29,490 nt of DNA from CAYLNM01 sp964385045 (GCA_964385045.1 CAYLNM010000036.1:1-29490); one strand, 5' to 3'; counted from the stretch's first letter, positions 15,919-23,785 are shown. Made by a program: numbers and translations. Notes: a model not told the origin generated them from the sequence alone.

Positions 15919-17640
15919 ATGAGCCTCGTCCTCGCCGCGCTGCCGCTGGCGGCCCTCGTGCTCGCGATGACGTTGCGGATCCCGCGGCTCCGCCTGCCGC
16001 TGCCGGCGCCGGTCGCGCTGCCCGCGGCCGCCGTCCTCGCCTGGCTCCTGCAGCTGCACGCCCGGGGCACCACGGATCTCGCGGGCATCCACGCGCGGGT
16101 GATCGAGGGCCTGCTGTCGTCGCTGACTCCGCTGGCGATCGTCTTCGGGGCGATCCTGCTCTTCACCACGCTCGAGCGGTCCGGCGCGATGGCGGTGCTC
16201 ACGGCGCGGCTGCGTCGGCTGAGCCCGGATCCGCTGGTGCAGGTGCTGCTCGTGGGCTGGGCGTTCTCGTGCCTCGTGGAGGGGCTCGCCGGCTTCGGCA
16301 CGCCCGCCGCCCTCGCCGCCCCGATCCTCGTCGGCCTCGGCTTTCCGCCGGTGCGGGCGGCGGCGGCCTGCCTCGTGATGAACACGATCCCGGTGGTCTT
16401 CGGGGCGGTCGGCACGCCGCTGTGGTTCGGGCTCGGCGAGCTGGAGCTGCCGCGCGAGTCGCTGCTGGAGATCGGCCGGCGGGCGGCGGTGGTCCAGGTG
16501 GTCGCGGCCCCGGTGGTGGTCGCCCTGGCCCTGCGACTGCTGATGCCGTGGCGCACGATCGTGCGGGGGGCGGGGCCCATCGTGCTCGTGGTCGGGGCGA
16601 CGGTGGGGGCGTCCTGGGCGGTGGCGGGACGGTCGCTGGAGTTCCCCTCGATCGCGGGCGGCCTGGCCGGACTCGCGGCGGGGCTGGTGGCGGCACGGAC
16701 GATGGGACGGCGGGGCGGAGCGTCCGGCACGAAGGCGGACGAGGACGCGGACGCGGACGGAGCGCCGTCGGAGGCAGCGGGCCCGGCCGCTCCGTCCCTC
16801 ACCCGGGCCGCGACCCCGCTGCTGCTCACGGTCCTGATCCTCGCCCTGACCCGGCTCGAGGCGATCGGGCTGCAGCCGCTGCTCACCGCGGACCGGCCGG
16901 CGGCGACGCTGGGCCTCGGCCCGCTGGGCGAGGCGTGGATCTCGGTCGCCGCGGTCGTGGGCCTCGACGACATCCTCGGCACGGGGATCGCCTGGCGGAT
17001 GCCGCTGCTCTACGTGCCGTTCATCCTGCCGTTCGTGGTCGCGGCGCTGCTGGCGATCCCGCTGCTGGGCATGGACCGCCGCGCCGCGGCGGGGGCGTGG
17101 ATCGGCACCGGCGGCCGGCTGGTGCGTCCGGCGATCGCCCTCGCGGGGGCGCTGGTCCTCGTGAAGCTGCTCATGCACGGCGGGCCCTCGGCCCCGGTGG
17201 TCGTGATCGGCGACGCGGCGGCGGGGGCGGTGGGGGCGGTCGAGCCGGGACTGTGGCCCTCGGTCGCCCCGCTGATCGGGGCGCTCGGCTCCTTCTTCTC
17301 CGGCTCGGCGACGGTCTCGAACCTCACCTTCGGCCCGGTGCAGGTCACGGCGGCGGAGACGCTCGGGCTCGACGTGGCCACCGTCCTCGCGATGCAGGCG
17401 GTGGGCGGGGCGATGGGCAACATGGTGTGCATCCACAACCTCGTCGCGGTGGCGGCGGTGCTGGGGCTCACGGGCGGGCGGCGGGCCGGCGGGGGCGGTC
17501 GCGCCGACGGATCCGGCGGGCCCGCCGCGCGGGAGGCCGAGCCCGGCGGCGACCCGGTCTCGGCGATGCTGCGGCTGACGATCGTCCCGCTGCTGGCCTT
17601 CGCGGCGTGCGCGGCGCTGGTCGCGCCGCTGCTCGGCTGA
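15919..17640 (+). CDS. lldP: L-lactate permease family (LctP/LldP) transporter
   Basis: A 573-residue inner-membrane protein with about 12 or more hydrophobic helices. Family blocks are visible: TPLAIVFGAILLFTTLERSG, CLVEGLAGFGTPAALAAP, NTIPVVFGAVGTPLWFG and, near the end, GSFFSGSATVSNLTFGPVQ and QAVGGAMGNMVCIHNLVAV. Length and order match LldP/LctP lactate-proton symporters, which take up D- or L-lactate or glycolate. A cytoplasmic linker rich in Asp/Ala/Gly (about 270-295) and a Gly/Ala/Arg-rich one (about 515-545) are longer than usual. It probably forms an operon with ldhA, and transport of D-lactate in either direction is inferred. It converges with trkH 46 bases away. Confidence 0.94.
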   Translation: MSLVLAALPLAALVLAMTLRIPRLRLPLPAPVALPAAAVLAWLLQLHARGTTDLAGIHARVIEGLLSSLTPLAIVFGAILLFTTLERSGAMAVLTARLRRLSPDPLVQVLLVGWAFSCLVEGLAGFGTPAALAAPILVGLGFPPVRAAAACLVMNTIPVVFGAVGTPLWFGLGELELPRESLLEIGRRAAVVQVVAAPVVVALALRLLMPWRTIVRGAGPIVLVVGATVGASWAVAGRSLEFPSIAGGLAGLAAGLVAARTMGRRGGASGTKADEDADADGAPSEAAGPAAPSLTRAATPLLLTVLILALTRLEAIGLQPLLTADRPAATLGLGPLGEAWISVAAVVGLDDILGTGIAWRMPLLYVPFILPFVVAALLAIPLLGMDRRAAAGAWIGTGGRLVRPAIALAGALVLVKLLMHGGPSAPVVVIGDAAAGAVGAVEPGLWPSVAPLIGALGSFFSGSATVSNLTFGPVQVTAAETLGLDVATVLAMQAVGGAMGNMVCIHNLVAVAAVLGLTGGRRAGGGGRADGSGGPAAREAEPGGDPVSAMLRLTIVPLLAFAACAALVAPLLG

Positions 17641-17686
17641 GACGGGGGCGACGCGCGGCCGGGCGGCCGGCCGGGCGCCGCTCGCC

Positions 17687-19185
17687 TCACGCCTCCGGCG
17701 TCGCCTGCCGCCGTGGCGCGACCAGGAACGAGCTCGCCAGCACCAGCACCGGGATGATCTCGAGTCGCCCGAGCCACATCACGAGGCAGAGCAGGGCCTT
17801 GGCCGCGGTGCCGAGCTCGCGCGAGACGATGCCGACCGACAGGCCGACGTTGCCCTGGGCCGAGGCGGTCTCGAGGAGCACGTCCTCGAGCGGGCGACCA
17901 TCGCCGGCGATCGCCGCGAGGGCGAGGGTCGCGAGGGCCAGGCAGCCGAGCCAGAGGGCCACGAGCATCGCCGCCGCCCGCACCCGGGCGTGGGCGGCGT
18001 CCTCGCGCACCGGCTCGCCGTCGATGCGGCGGGTCGTCACCTCGTGCGGCGTGCGGCGAACGTCGGCCAGTCGCCAGGCGAGGCCCCGGAGCACCATGAC
18101 GAGGCGCCCGAGCTTGAGGCCGCCGACGGTCGCCCCCGCCTCGCCGCCGATCGTCATGCCGATCACCAGCAGCAGCTTCGCGGCGACGCTCCACTCGGCG
18201 ATCGGCGTGGTGCTCAGGCCGGCGGTGGTGGCGGCGGAGACCCAGTTGAAGACGGGGTCGCTCCACGTGCGGACCGCCTCCGCCGGCACGAGGAGGATCG
18301 CGAGGCCCGAGCCCGCGAGCAGCATCGCCCAGAGCGCCCGGTGCTCGCCCCGCCGCAGCATCTCCCTCGGCCGGCGGTCGGCGATCACCCGGCTGTGGGC
18401 CTGGAAGCTCACCGCCCCCGCGATCATCGCCGCCATCGCGACGGTGCGGGCGACGAGGTCGTAGCCGGCGAGGCTGTCGGGCGTGATCGTGAAGCCGCCG
18501 GTCGAGATCGTGGTGAGGCCGTGGTTGAGGGCCTCCCACGGCGGCCGGCCCGCCGCGAGGAGCCCGACCACCGCGAGGGCGGTGAAGGCGACGTAGATCA
18601 GGCCGATCCGGCGGACCGTCGATCGCACGCTGGGCAGGATCGTGTCCTCGCGGGCCTCGGAGCGGAAGAGCCGGTAGCCCGCCGCCCCGTGCTGGAAGAC
18701 GGCGACGATCGCCACCACGATGCCGAGCCCGCCGACCCACTCCATCAGCGACCGCCACCACTGCAGCGAGCGGGGCAGGGTCGAGGGATCGGCGACCACG
18801 CTGAGCCCGGTGCCGGTGATGCCCGAGAACGCCTCGAAGAGCGCGTCCGCCGGATCGCGGAAGCCGCGGGCGGCGGCGGGAGCGTCGGGCGCGGCCATCC
18901 ACGCCACGGCGAGGAAGGGGGTGGCGGCGACGACGGCCACGAGCAGCCACGCCAGCGCGGTGGCCATCGCCGCGTGGTACATGCCGCCGAGGGCGGCCCC
19001 GCGAAAGCCACGGAAGAGGGCCTGGCCGAGCACGAGGGCGAGCACGCCGGTGGCGGCGAAGGCCGCGAGGCCGGCCCCGGCTCGCGCCACGCGGCCGCGG
19101 GCACGAGCGAGACCGCCGCCATCGCGGCGGGCACGTGGAGCAGGACGCCGACGTGCCGCGCGATGGTCGCCGCGTGGGGGTTCAC
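17687..19185 (-). CDS. trkH: potassium uptake membrane subunit TrkH/KtrB, with apparent one-base deletion
   Basis: The body (17687 to about 19090) encodes a TrkH/KtrB potassium channel subunit. It has four pore loops: FSGITGTGLSVV, LTTISTGGFT, SAATTAGLST and SAQGNVGLS, each with a filter glycine, and the conserved MTIGGEAGATVGGLKLGRLV and WLGRLEIIPVLVLAS. The N-terminal helix is in another frame: a GTG at 19185-19183 overlaps the trkA stop (GTGA) and reads VNPHAATIARHVGVLLHVPA, then AAMAAVSLVPAAAWREPG. That frame meets the body frame at a GGGG run (19075-19078). Adding one G joins them as WREPGAGLAAFAATG and makes 500 codons, the normal family size. Read as given, translation from 19185 would stop after 146 residues at 18745. 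A sequencing error is likelier than a true mutation. Confidence 0.88.
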
Positions 19186-19850
19186 GTGCCGCCCCGCAGC
19201 GCCGCGAGCTCGTCGTCCGACAGCGCCCGGCCGCTGACGATCCACGCCCGGTCGCCGGGGCGGAAGCGGGTCTCGCCGTCCGGGACCACCAGTCCGTCGT
19301 CGCGGCGGAGCGTGACGATGATCGACTCGGACGGGATCCGCCCGTCCTCGTCGCACTCGGCGAGGGTGCGGCCGACGAGGCTGGAGTCCTCGCCCAGCGT
19401 CACGTGGTGGGCCTGCGCGCCCTCGGGCAGGCGGAGCACGTCGGCGTGGGTCGTCTCGGAGATGCGGGCGAAGAGGTTCTCGGCCACGATCCGCTCGGGG
19501 TCGACGAGGGTCTCGACGTCGAGGTGCCGGAAGAGCCGGTCGTGCTCCTGCTGGTTGACGACGCTGACGATGCGCGCGACGCCCGCCTCCCGCGCGAGGA
19601 AGGCCGACATCAGGTTCGCCGCGTCGTCGCCCGTGACCGCGAACACCGCGTCGGCCCCGGCGAGGCCGGACTCCTCGACGATGCCGGCGTCGGTGATCGA
19701 CGCCTCGAGCACGCGGACGTCCACGAGCTCGGCGGCCCGGCGGGCGGCCGCCGCGTCCGGCTCCACGAGCACGACGTCGTGCCCGGCCTCCACCGCGATG
19801 CGGGCGAGGCCGACGCCCTCGAGTCCCGCGCCGACGACGACGATGTACAC
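19182..19850 (-). CDS. trkA: potassium uptake regulatory subunit TrkA/KtrA (RCK protein)
   Basis: A 222-residue cytosolic protein with an N-terminal RCK Rossmann domain (VVVGAGLEGVGLA, loop at 7-13; E30 at the end of strand 2 binds the ribose; FAVTGDDAANL at 70-80). The C-terminal TrkA_C domain is at about 135-222 (HHVTLGEDSSLVGRTLAECD; GDRAWIVSG). The single-RCK length matches KtrA rather than the double-RCK TrkA of enterobacteria. It gates the membrane subunit in response to nucleotides (ATP/ADP or NADH). The start is GTG at 19850, with GGGAG 7 bases before it. Its TGA overlaps the GTG of trkH, so the pair is translationally coupled. A 9-bp inverted repeat lies about 40-80 bases upstream. 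Confidence 0.94.
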   Translation of the reverse strand: MYIVVVGAGLEGVGLARIAVEAGHDVVLVEPDAAAARRAAELVDVRVLEASITDAGIVEESGLAGADAVFAVTGDDAANLMSAFLAREAGVARIVSVVNQQEHDRLFRHLDVETLVDPERIVAENLFARISETTHADVLRLPEGAQAHHVTLGEDSSLVGRTLAECDEDGRIPSESIIVTLRRDDGLVVPDGETRFRPGDRAWIVSGRALSDDELAALRGGT

Positions 19851-20159
19851 GGCGCGACTCCCGAGCAGGCCGGCGATCGGGCGCCGCCCCGGCGCCAGGT
19901 CGCCCGGTCGCCCGGACGCTAGCGCCGGGGCATCGGCTCGGGGACGGTGGTCGGCCGGACGCGATCGACGCGGGACCGGTCGCGACTGCGAATGCGGGAT
20001 CGCCGGAGGCGGGCGTCGGGGGAGGTGGCGGCGGTGCCAGTGGCCGGCGCGGCGGGCCGATCGGCGTCGTCCCGCGCCCCGGGCGCGGCCACGCCGGGCG
20101 GCGAGGCGTCGCGGTCCGGGGCGGAGGCGGCCCGACGGGGCGGTGGTCCGGCGGGAGCG
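19851..20159. other. 309-base gap upstream of trkA
   Basis: No plausible gene. It should contain the trkA promoter on the minus strand and the end of the DsrE lipoprotein message. The only clear structure is the inverted repeat listed at 19887-19930. The rest is GC-rich with no terminator T-run. Confidence 0.5.
19887..19930. promoter_or_regulatory. 9-bp inverted repeat upstream of trkA
   Basis: CCCCGGCGC (19887-19895) and GCGCCGGGG (19922-19930) are perfect complements separated by 26 bases. The spacer itself holds a short direct repeat (CGCCCGGTCGCCCGGA). It would lie in the trkA leader or promoter. It could be an mRNA hairpin or an operator; in GC-rich DNA it could also be chance. Confidence 0.35.
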
Positions 20160-20777
20160 TCAGAAGCGGATGTACGCGTAGCCCTGCTGCTGCAGGTCGA
20201 TCACCCGCTGGTACGCCCCGGTCACGAGCAGGACGCCGGGCAGCACGTCGTCCTTCGACCACCCGTTGGCCTCTCGCCGGGTGTCGCACAGCTCGAGCGA
20301 CACCCCGCGTTCGAGAAGCTCGGCCACGAGCTCGGCGTTGGGATTGCCGCCCTCGACGTCGCGCCAGGCGTCCCAGGTCTCGTTCACGAGCAGGTGGTCG
20401 GCGGCGCGGCCGTGGAAGACGGCGCGCACGTCGAGCCGCGCGGGGCTGACGCCGGCGTCGAGGTAGCTCTGGTGCAGCTTCTCCAGGTAGAACAGGCCCT
20501 TGCCGACGCCGTCCTTCCACTCGTCGCGGCTGATCTGGTAGACGACCCGGATCGGTCCCTCGTGCTGCAGGCCGATGACGGGGCGGTCGCCTCCGGCGCC
20601 GGTCGCGGTCGCGGCGGCGACCGCGGATGCGCCGGACCAGGACGCGTGCACCGCCGTCGAACGGGCGGTCGAGCAGCCGGTCGCGAGGGCGAGGGCGAGT
20701 CCCGCGAGGCCCGCGGCAAGACGCGTGGCTCGCCGCGGGAGGCGGGCGGGGGAGGGGACGAGAGCGGGGGTGCGCAC
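20160..20777 (-). CDS. DsrE-domain lipoprotein
   Basis: A 205-residue exported protein. The basic N-terminus and hydrophobic stretch (RLAAGLAGLALALATGC) form a lipoprotein signal with lipidated cysteine C35. After a low-complexity Ala/Thr/Ser linker (40-63), residues 75-205 form a DsrE/DsrF-like domain: IRVVYQISRDEWKDGVGKGL, LDVRAVFHGRAADHLLV, AELLERGVSLELCDTRREAN and DVLPGVLLVTGAYQRVIDLQ. C164 sits where DsrE-type proteins carry the conserved sulfur-relay cysteine. An envelope-anchored DsrE protein would act in the periplasm rather than the cytosol. The start is GTG at 20777 with GGAG 8 bases upstream. The ArsR-rhodanese gene ends 68 bases before it on the same strand, so they are probably one operon. 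Function in persulfide or metalloid handling is inferred. Confidence 0.85.
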   Translation of the reverse strand: MRTPALVPSPARLPRRATRLAAGLAGLALALATGCSTARSTAVHASWSGASAVAAATATGAGGDRPVIGLQHEGPIRVVYQISRDEWKDGVGKGLFYLEKLHQSYLDAGVSPARLDVRAVFHGRAADHLLVNETWDAWRDVEGGNPNAELVAELLERGVSLELCDTRREANGWSKDDVLPGVLLVTGAYQRVIDLQQQGYAYIRF

Positions 20778-20845
20778 GGGATGATCTCCAAGTCGGTCAC
20801 GAGTCGTCGGGGAAGCGGGGCGGGGCGTGCGGGGCGGCGTGCCGC

Positions 20846-21505
20846 TCAGGCGGGGACGCGGCGCTCCAGCTCGAGCCCCGCGGCCTGCCACTCGACGACG
20901 CCGAGCGGCAGCATGCGGGCGTCGACGCCGCGGTCCCGCAGCCGCGCGACGCCCTCGCGGGCCATCACGCACCAGGGCCCGCGGCAGTAGGCGAGCACGC
21001 GGCCGGTCCGCGGCAGGTCCTCCGGCGGCAGCTCGTCGATCTCGGCCGCCGGCAGCGAGCGGGCTCCCGGCAGGTGACCGGCCGCGTGCTCCTCGGCCGG
21101 GCGCAGGTCGAGCAGCACGGCGCGGCCGGCGGCCGCATCCTCGGCCAGCGAACGGGGATCGACGGCGTCGAGCCGCGCCGGGTCCTCCGACGCCTCCCGG
21201 ACCACCGCCTGCATCTCCGGCAGCAGCGCCTCGGCCGCGCGGTGCGCCGCGACGAGGACGTCGAGGACCTCGGGACCGGACACCCGGCACCAGGCCTGCC
21301 GGCCGCGCTTCTCGTGGCGGACGAGGCAGGCGGTCCGCAGCACCTTCAGGTGTGCGCTCGTGGCGGCACTGCTCTCCCCGAGCTCGCGGGCCAGCGCGCC
21401 CACGGTCCACGGCCGCTGGGCAAGGAGGTTCAGCGCCCGGAGGCGGACCGGGCTCGACAACGCGTGTCCGATCTGCGCCGCCTGCATGTGGATGGGGCTC
21501 GCCAT
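20846..21505 (-). CDS. ArsR-family regulator fused to a rhodanese domain
   Basis: A 219-residue cytosolic fusion. Residues 7-95 are an ArsR winged helix (ALSSPVRLRALNLLAQ, then WTVGALARELGESSAATSAH, LKVLRTACLVRHEKRGRQAW), with cysteines C60 and C73. Residues 118-212 are a rhodanese domain (RAVLLDLRPAEEHAAGHLPG) with active-site cysteine C174 in YCRGPWCVMA and a second cysteine C179. Such fusions are known and thought to sense reactive sulfur or metalloid species through cysteine chemistry, repressing their own operon. An AT-rich inverted repeat covering a -35 box just before the start supports autoregulation. The DsrE lipoprotein is the next gene. The exact inducer cannot be told from sequence. 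Confidence 0.93.
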   Translation of the reverse strand: MASPIHMQAAQIGHALSSPVRLRALNLLAQRPWTVGALARELGESSAATSAHLKVLRTACLVRHEKRGRQAWCRVSGPEVLDVLVAAHRAAEALLPEMQAVVREASEDPARLDAVDPRSLAEDAAAGRAVLLDLRPAEEHAAGHLPGARSLPAAEIDELPPEDLPRTGRVLAYCRGPWCVMAREGVARLRDRGVDARMLPLGVVEWQAAGLELERRVPA

Positions 21506-21511
21506 GGCCGG

Positions 21512-21540
21512 AGTGTCAGCCCCGCGTCACCAAATGTCAA
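21512..21540 (-). promoter_or_regulatory. promoter of the ArsR-rhodanese gene
   Basis: Read on the minus strand: TTGACA (21540-21535, perfect -35), a 17-base spacer, then GACACT (21517-21512, a weak -10). The ATG at 21505 lies 6 bases beyond, so the transcript would start at or beside the start codon. The -35 box falls inside the left arm of the AT-rich inverted repeat. Confidence 0.5.
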
Positions 21541-21559
21541 ATGTGCGTTTGTGTATTTG
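21531..21559. promoter_or_regulatory. AT-rich imperfect inverted repeat, probable ArsR operator
   Basis: CAAATGTCAAA (21531-21541) is mirrored by TTTGTGTATTTG (21548-21559), whose complement reads CAAATACACAAA; six bases separate the arms. In DNA that is about 75% G+C this is the most conspicuous AT-rich patch in the window. It overlaps the -35 box of the ArsR-rhodanese gene. Size and symmetry fit ArsR/SmtB operators, which block RNA polymerase until the repressor releases. Confidence 0.6.
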
Positions 21560-22193
21560 TGGAAAATGGTCCGCCGGCCGGGTCGCGGACCCCTCCGCCC
21601 GGCGAGCGGCGGGCGGCGGACGGCGGGCGGCAGCTGGCGGGCGGCGAGCAGGAGGACGGCACGGGAGTCTCGAGGTTCGGCTCGTCCTTCCGGGCGACCC
21701 CCTCGGGGCGGTCGCCGGCGCGGAGCGTCCCGCCCGGGAGGCGCCGGCGAGTGGCCGCCACCATCGCGATCGTCGGTCGGCCCGCGGAGGGGCTGGGGGC
21801 TCGGCGCGGTCCGGCGGGGCCGCGACCGGCGTGCGCGTCGCCGCGGCGCGCGCCGTTCCGCTCGTGGCCGAGCCCGATGCCAGCGTTCGGCGCGGGGTCG
21901 TGCATGGCCGCGACGTGGTGGGGCGACGCCCGGAAGGGCGTGATCGCCTTCGGCGACGCGGAGCCACGGTGGTGCCGTCGCGGGGCGGCGAGCGCGGCGC
22001 CGGGCGGATGGACCGGGTCGAACGGACGGCATCGGCGCGGCGCGGCGCGGCGCGAGGAGTGGAGCGCGCCCGACAGGACGGCGGCGTCCCCGCCCCTCGG
22101 CGCGCGACGCGGGGGGCGTCGTCCGCCTCCCCGCGCCGCGTGAATCCGGATGTCGTCCACCTCGGGCTCGGGGCCCGCGGGCCCGCCGGAGGA
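21560..22193. other. 634-base stretch without a convincing gene
   Basis: This lies between the ArsR-rhodanese promoter and the end of the propeller/dockerin gene. Frames are open on both strands because of high G+C, but their products are Arg/Pro/Ala-rich with no recognisable domain. The stretch has many short GGCG and GGCGGCG runs, including a purine/G-rich patch at 21595-21650. No RNA gene or mobile element was seen. It may hold a long leader, a small RNA, or a decayed gene. Confidence 0.45.
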
Positions 22194-23552
22194 TCAGCCG
22201 AAGTTGTTGAGCACCGCGAGCAGGTCGTCGATCGTGACGTCGCCGCTGCCGTTCAGGTCGGCCGGGCAGGGGGACGCGGGCGGGCAGTCGCCCCACGCCG
22301 AGAGCACCGCCAGCAGGTCGTCGAGGTCCACCGTCCCGTTGCCGTCGACGTCGCCGTCCACGTCGCTCGGGCAGGGCTGCAGGCGGGCGATGCCGCCGGC
22401 GTCCACGCCGCCGATGGTCGAGTAGCGGCCGGCGACGTAGAGGGCGGGGCCCGAGCCGTCGTCGTGGACGAGGGTGCGGTAGGTGTCGTCGTCGGTCGAG
22501 CCGACGTCCTCCCACGAGCTGCCGTTCCACCGGGCGAGGCCGGTCATGGGCACCCCGCCGGAGCTCGTGAAGGTGCCGCTGGCGTACAGCGCCGGGCCGG
22601 TGCCGTCGTCGAAGACGCTCAGGCCCCAGACGATGCCGTCGTCGAAGCCGGCCCCGACCGCGCTCCAGCTCGAGCCGTCCCAGCGGGCGATGCGGCTGAC
22701 CGGCACGCCGCCCGCGGTGTTGAAGGTCTGGCCCGCGACGTACAGGGCCTCGCCGGTGCCGTCGTCGAAGGCGGCCATCGCCATCACCGAGGGCGTGACG
22801 CCGGGGCCGGTGAGCCCCGAGCCGAGGGCGGACCACTGCGACCCGTCCCACTTCGCGATGCGGCTCGCCGACACGCCGTCGACCGAGGTGAACCGGCCGC
22901 CGACGTACAGGGCCTCGCCGGTGCCGTCGTCCCAGACCTCGGCGGTGAAGACGATCAGCGGCACGTTGCCCGCGATCGGAGCGCCGAGGGCGGAGTACGA
23001 CTCGCCGTTCCAGCGGGCGATGTAGCTCGCGTCCGAGACGCCGCCGATGTTCGTGAAGTTGCCGGCGACGTAGAGGGCCTCGCCGGTGCCGTCGTCCCAG
23101 GTGGTCAGGTCCCACAGCTGGTTGGTGAAGTTCTCGAGCTGGGCGCCGACCGAGCTCCAGGCGCTGCCGTCCCAGCGGGCGAGCTTGGCGGTGCCGTCGA
23201 CGTTGCCGGCGCTGTTGAAGTAGCCGGCGGCGTAGAGGTCGCCGCCGAAGGAGGCGACCGCGTAGCCCTCGGCCCCCTGCAGGCCGGTGCCGAGCGGGCT
23301 CCAGGTCGTGCCGTCCCACGCCGCGATGCGGGTGGCGGACACGCCGTTGATCGAGGTGAAGCTGCCGGAGCCGACCAGCGCTCCGTCGTGGGTCGTCAGG
23401 TCGAAGAGGATGCCGGTGTTGATGCCGGGATCGCCGATCGAGCCGTCCCATGTGGGAACGCAGTCGCCGGCGACGGCCGCGGCGGCGGTGGAGAGGGTGA
23501 CGGCGCCGGCGAGCAGGGTGCTCGTCCGGGCCACGCGAGCTTGGGTGACCAT
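22194..23552 (-). CDS. secreted beta-propeller-like repeat protein with dockerin-like tail
   Basis: A 452-residue exported protein. A signal peptide (STLLAGAVTLSTAAAAVAG) is followed by six or seven repeats of about 50 residues built as 'ALYVGGRFTS.DGV.A..IAKWDG..WSALG', for example GSGSFTSINGV, AGNFTNIGGV, GGRFTSVDGV, SGTFTSSGGV and AGRYSTIGGV. The periodic strand pattern suggests a propeller. The last 60 residues hold two calcium-type dockerin-like repeats, DVDGNGTVDLDDLLAVLSAW and DLNGSGDVTIDDLLAVLNNF, each followed or preceded by a Cys-Pro segment. The same tail type ends the alkaline phosphatase in this window. GAGGAGAAGG is just before the ATG. Likely extracellular or surface-bound; ligand unknown. 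Confidence 0.9.
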   Translation of the reverse strand: MVTQARVARTSTLLAGAVTLSTAAAAVAGDCVPTWDGSIGDPGINTGILFDLTTHDGALVGSGSFTSINGVSATRIAAWDGTTWSPLGTGLQGAEGYAVASFGGDLYAAGYFNSAGNVDGTAKLARWDGSAWSSVGAQLENFTNQLWDLTTWDDGTGEALYVAGNFTNIGGVSDASYIARWNGESYSALGAPIAGNVPLIVFTAEVWDDGTGEALYVGGRFTSVDGVSASRIAKWDGSQWSALGSGLTGPGVTPSVMAMAAFDDGTGEALYVAGQTFNTAGGVPVSRIARWDGSSWSAVGAGFDDGIVWGLSVFDDGTGPALYASGTFTSSGGVPMTGLARWNGSSWEDVGSTDDDTYRTLVHDDGSGPALYVAGRYSTIGGVDAGGIARLQPCPSDVDGDVDGNGTVDLDDLLAVLSAWGDCPPASPCPADLNGSGDVTIDDLLAVLNNFG

Positions 23553-23611
23553 GGTCCTTCTCCTCGGGAGGGATGTGCTCCCGTTGAATGACGTCGGGCA
23601 CCCCCGGTTGC

Positions 23612-23636
23612 GACGACCGTCGTCCCCGCGGGGACG
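23612..23636. promoter_or_regulatory. two overlapping perfect palindromes between divergent genes
   Basis: GACGAC-C-GTCGTC (23612-23624) overlaps the 16-base palindrome CGTCCCCGCGGGGACG (23621-23636). They lie 60-84 bases upstream of the propeller gene and 150 bases upstream of the DUF2959 gene, in a divergent intergenic region. They may be a shared operator; the regulator is unknown. Confidence 0.4.
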
Positions 23637-23715
23637 GCGATCCGCGATGGTCGTCCGCTCGACCCGTCGGCGTCAACGGGGCGACGGGAGAATCGGCGGT
23701 CGTCCGGTCGGGAAT

Positions 23716-23746
23716 CCCGGGACCGTGGTACGGTGGCGGGCCCGGG
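23716..23746 (+). promoter_or_regulatory. hairpin-forming leader before the DUF2959 lipoprotein gene
   Basis: ACCGT (23722-23726) and ACGGT (23730-23734) pair around a 3-base loop. The outer arms CCCGGG (23716-23721) and CCCGGG (23741-23746) can extend the stem across a 6-base bulge. It ends 39 bases before the start codon. TACGGT at 23729-23734 could instead be a -10 box. Function uncertain. Confidence 0.3.
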
Positions 23747-23785
23747 GGCGGACGCGATGCTCCCGCCCCGGGCCGGAGCCCCGCG

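Noticed and set aside
19060..19090. Programmed ribosomal frameshifting in trkH
   Set aside because: The site (CCGGGGC) has no X-XXY-YYZ slippery heptamer and trkH is not a family known for recoding. A one-base indel is the simpler explanation.
19851..19960. c-di-AMP (ydaO-type) riboswitch before the potassium uptake genes
   Set aside because: Such elements do precede ktr/trk genes in other bacteria, but I cannot find the conserved core; only a simple inverted repeat is visible.
21537..22160. 207-residue minus-strand frame upstream of the ArsR-rhodanese gene
   Set aside because: Its composition is Arg/Pro/Ala-rich with no motif, and its end runs through the operator and promoter.
22194..22400. 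Dockerin-like tail taken as evidence of a cellulosome
   Set aside because: No cohesin, scaffoldin or glycoside hydrolase is present, and this tail style is widespread on unrelated secreted proteins in planctomycetes.
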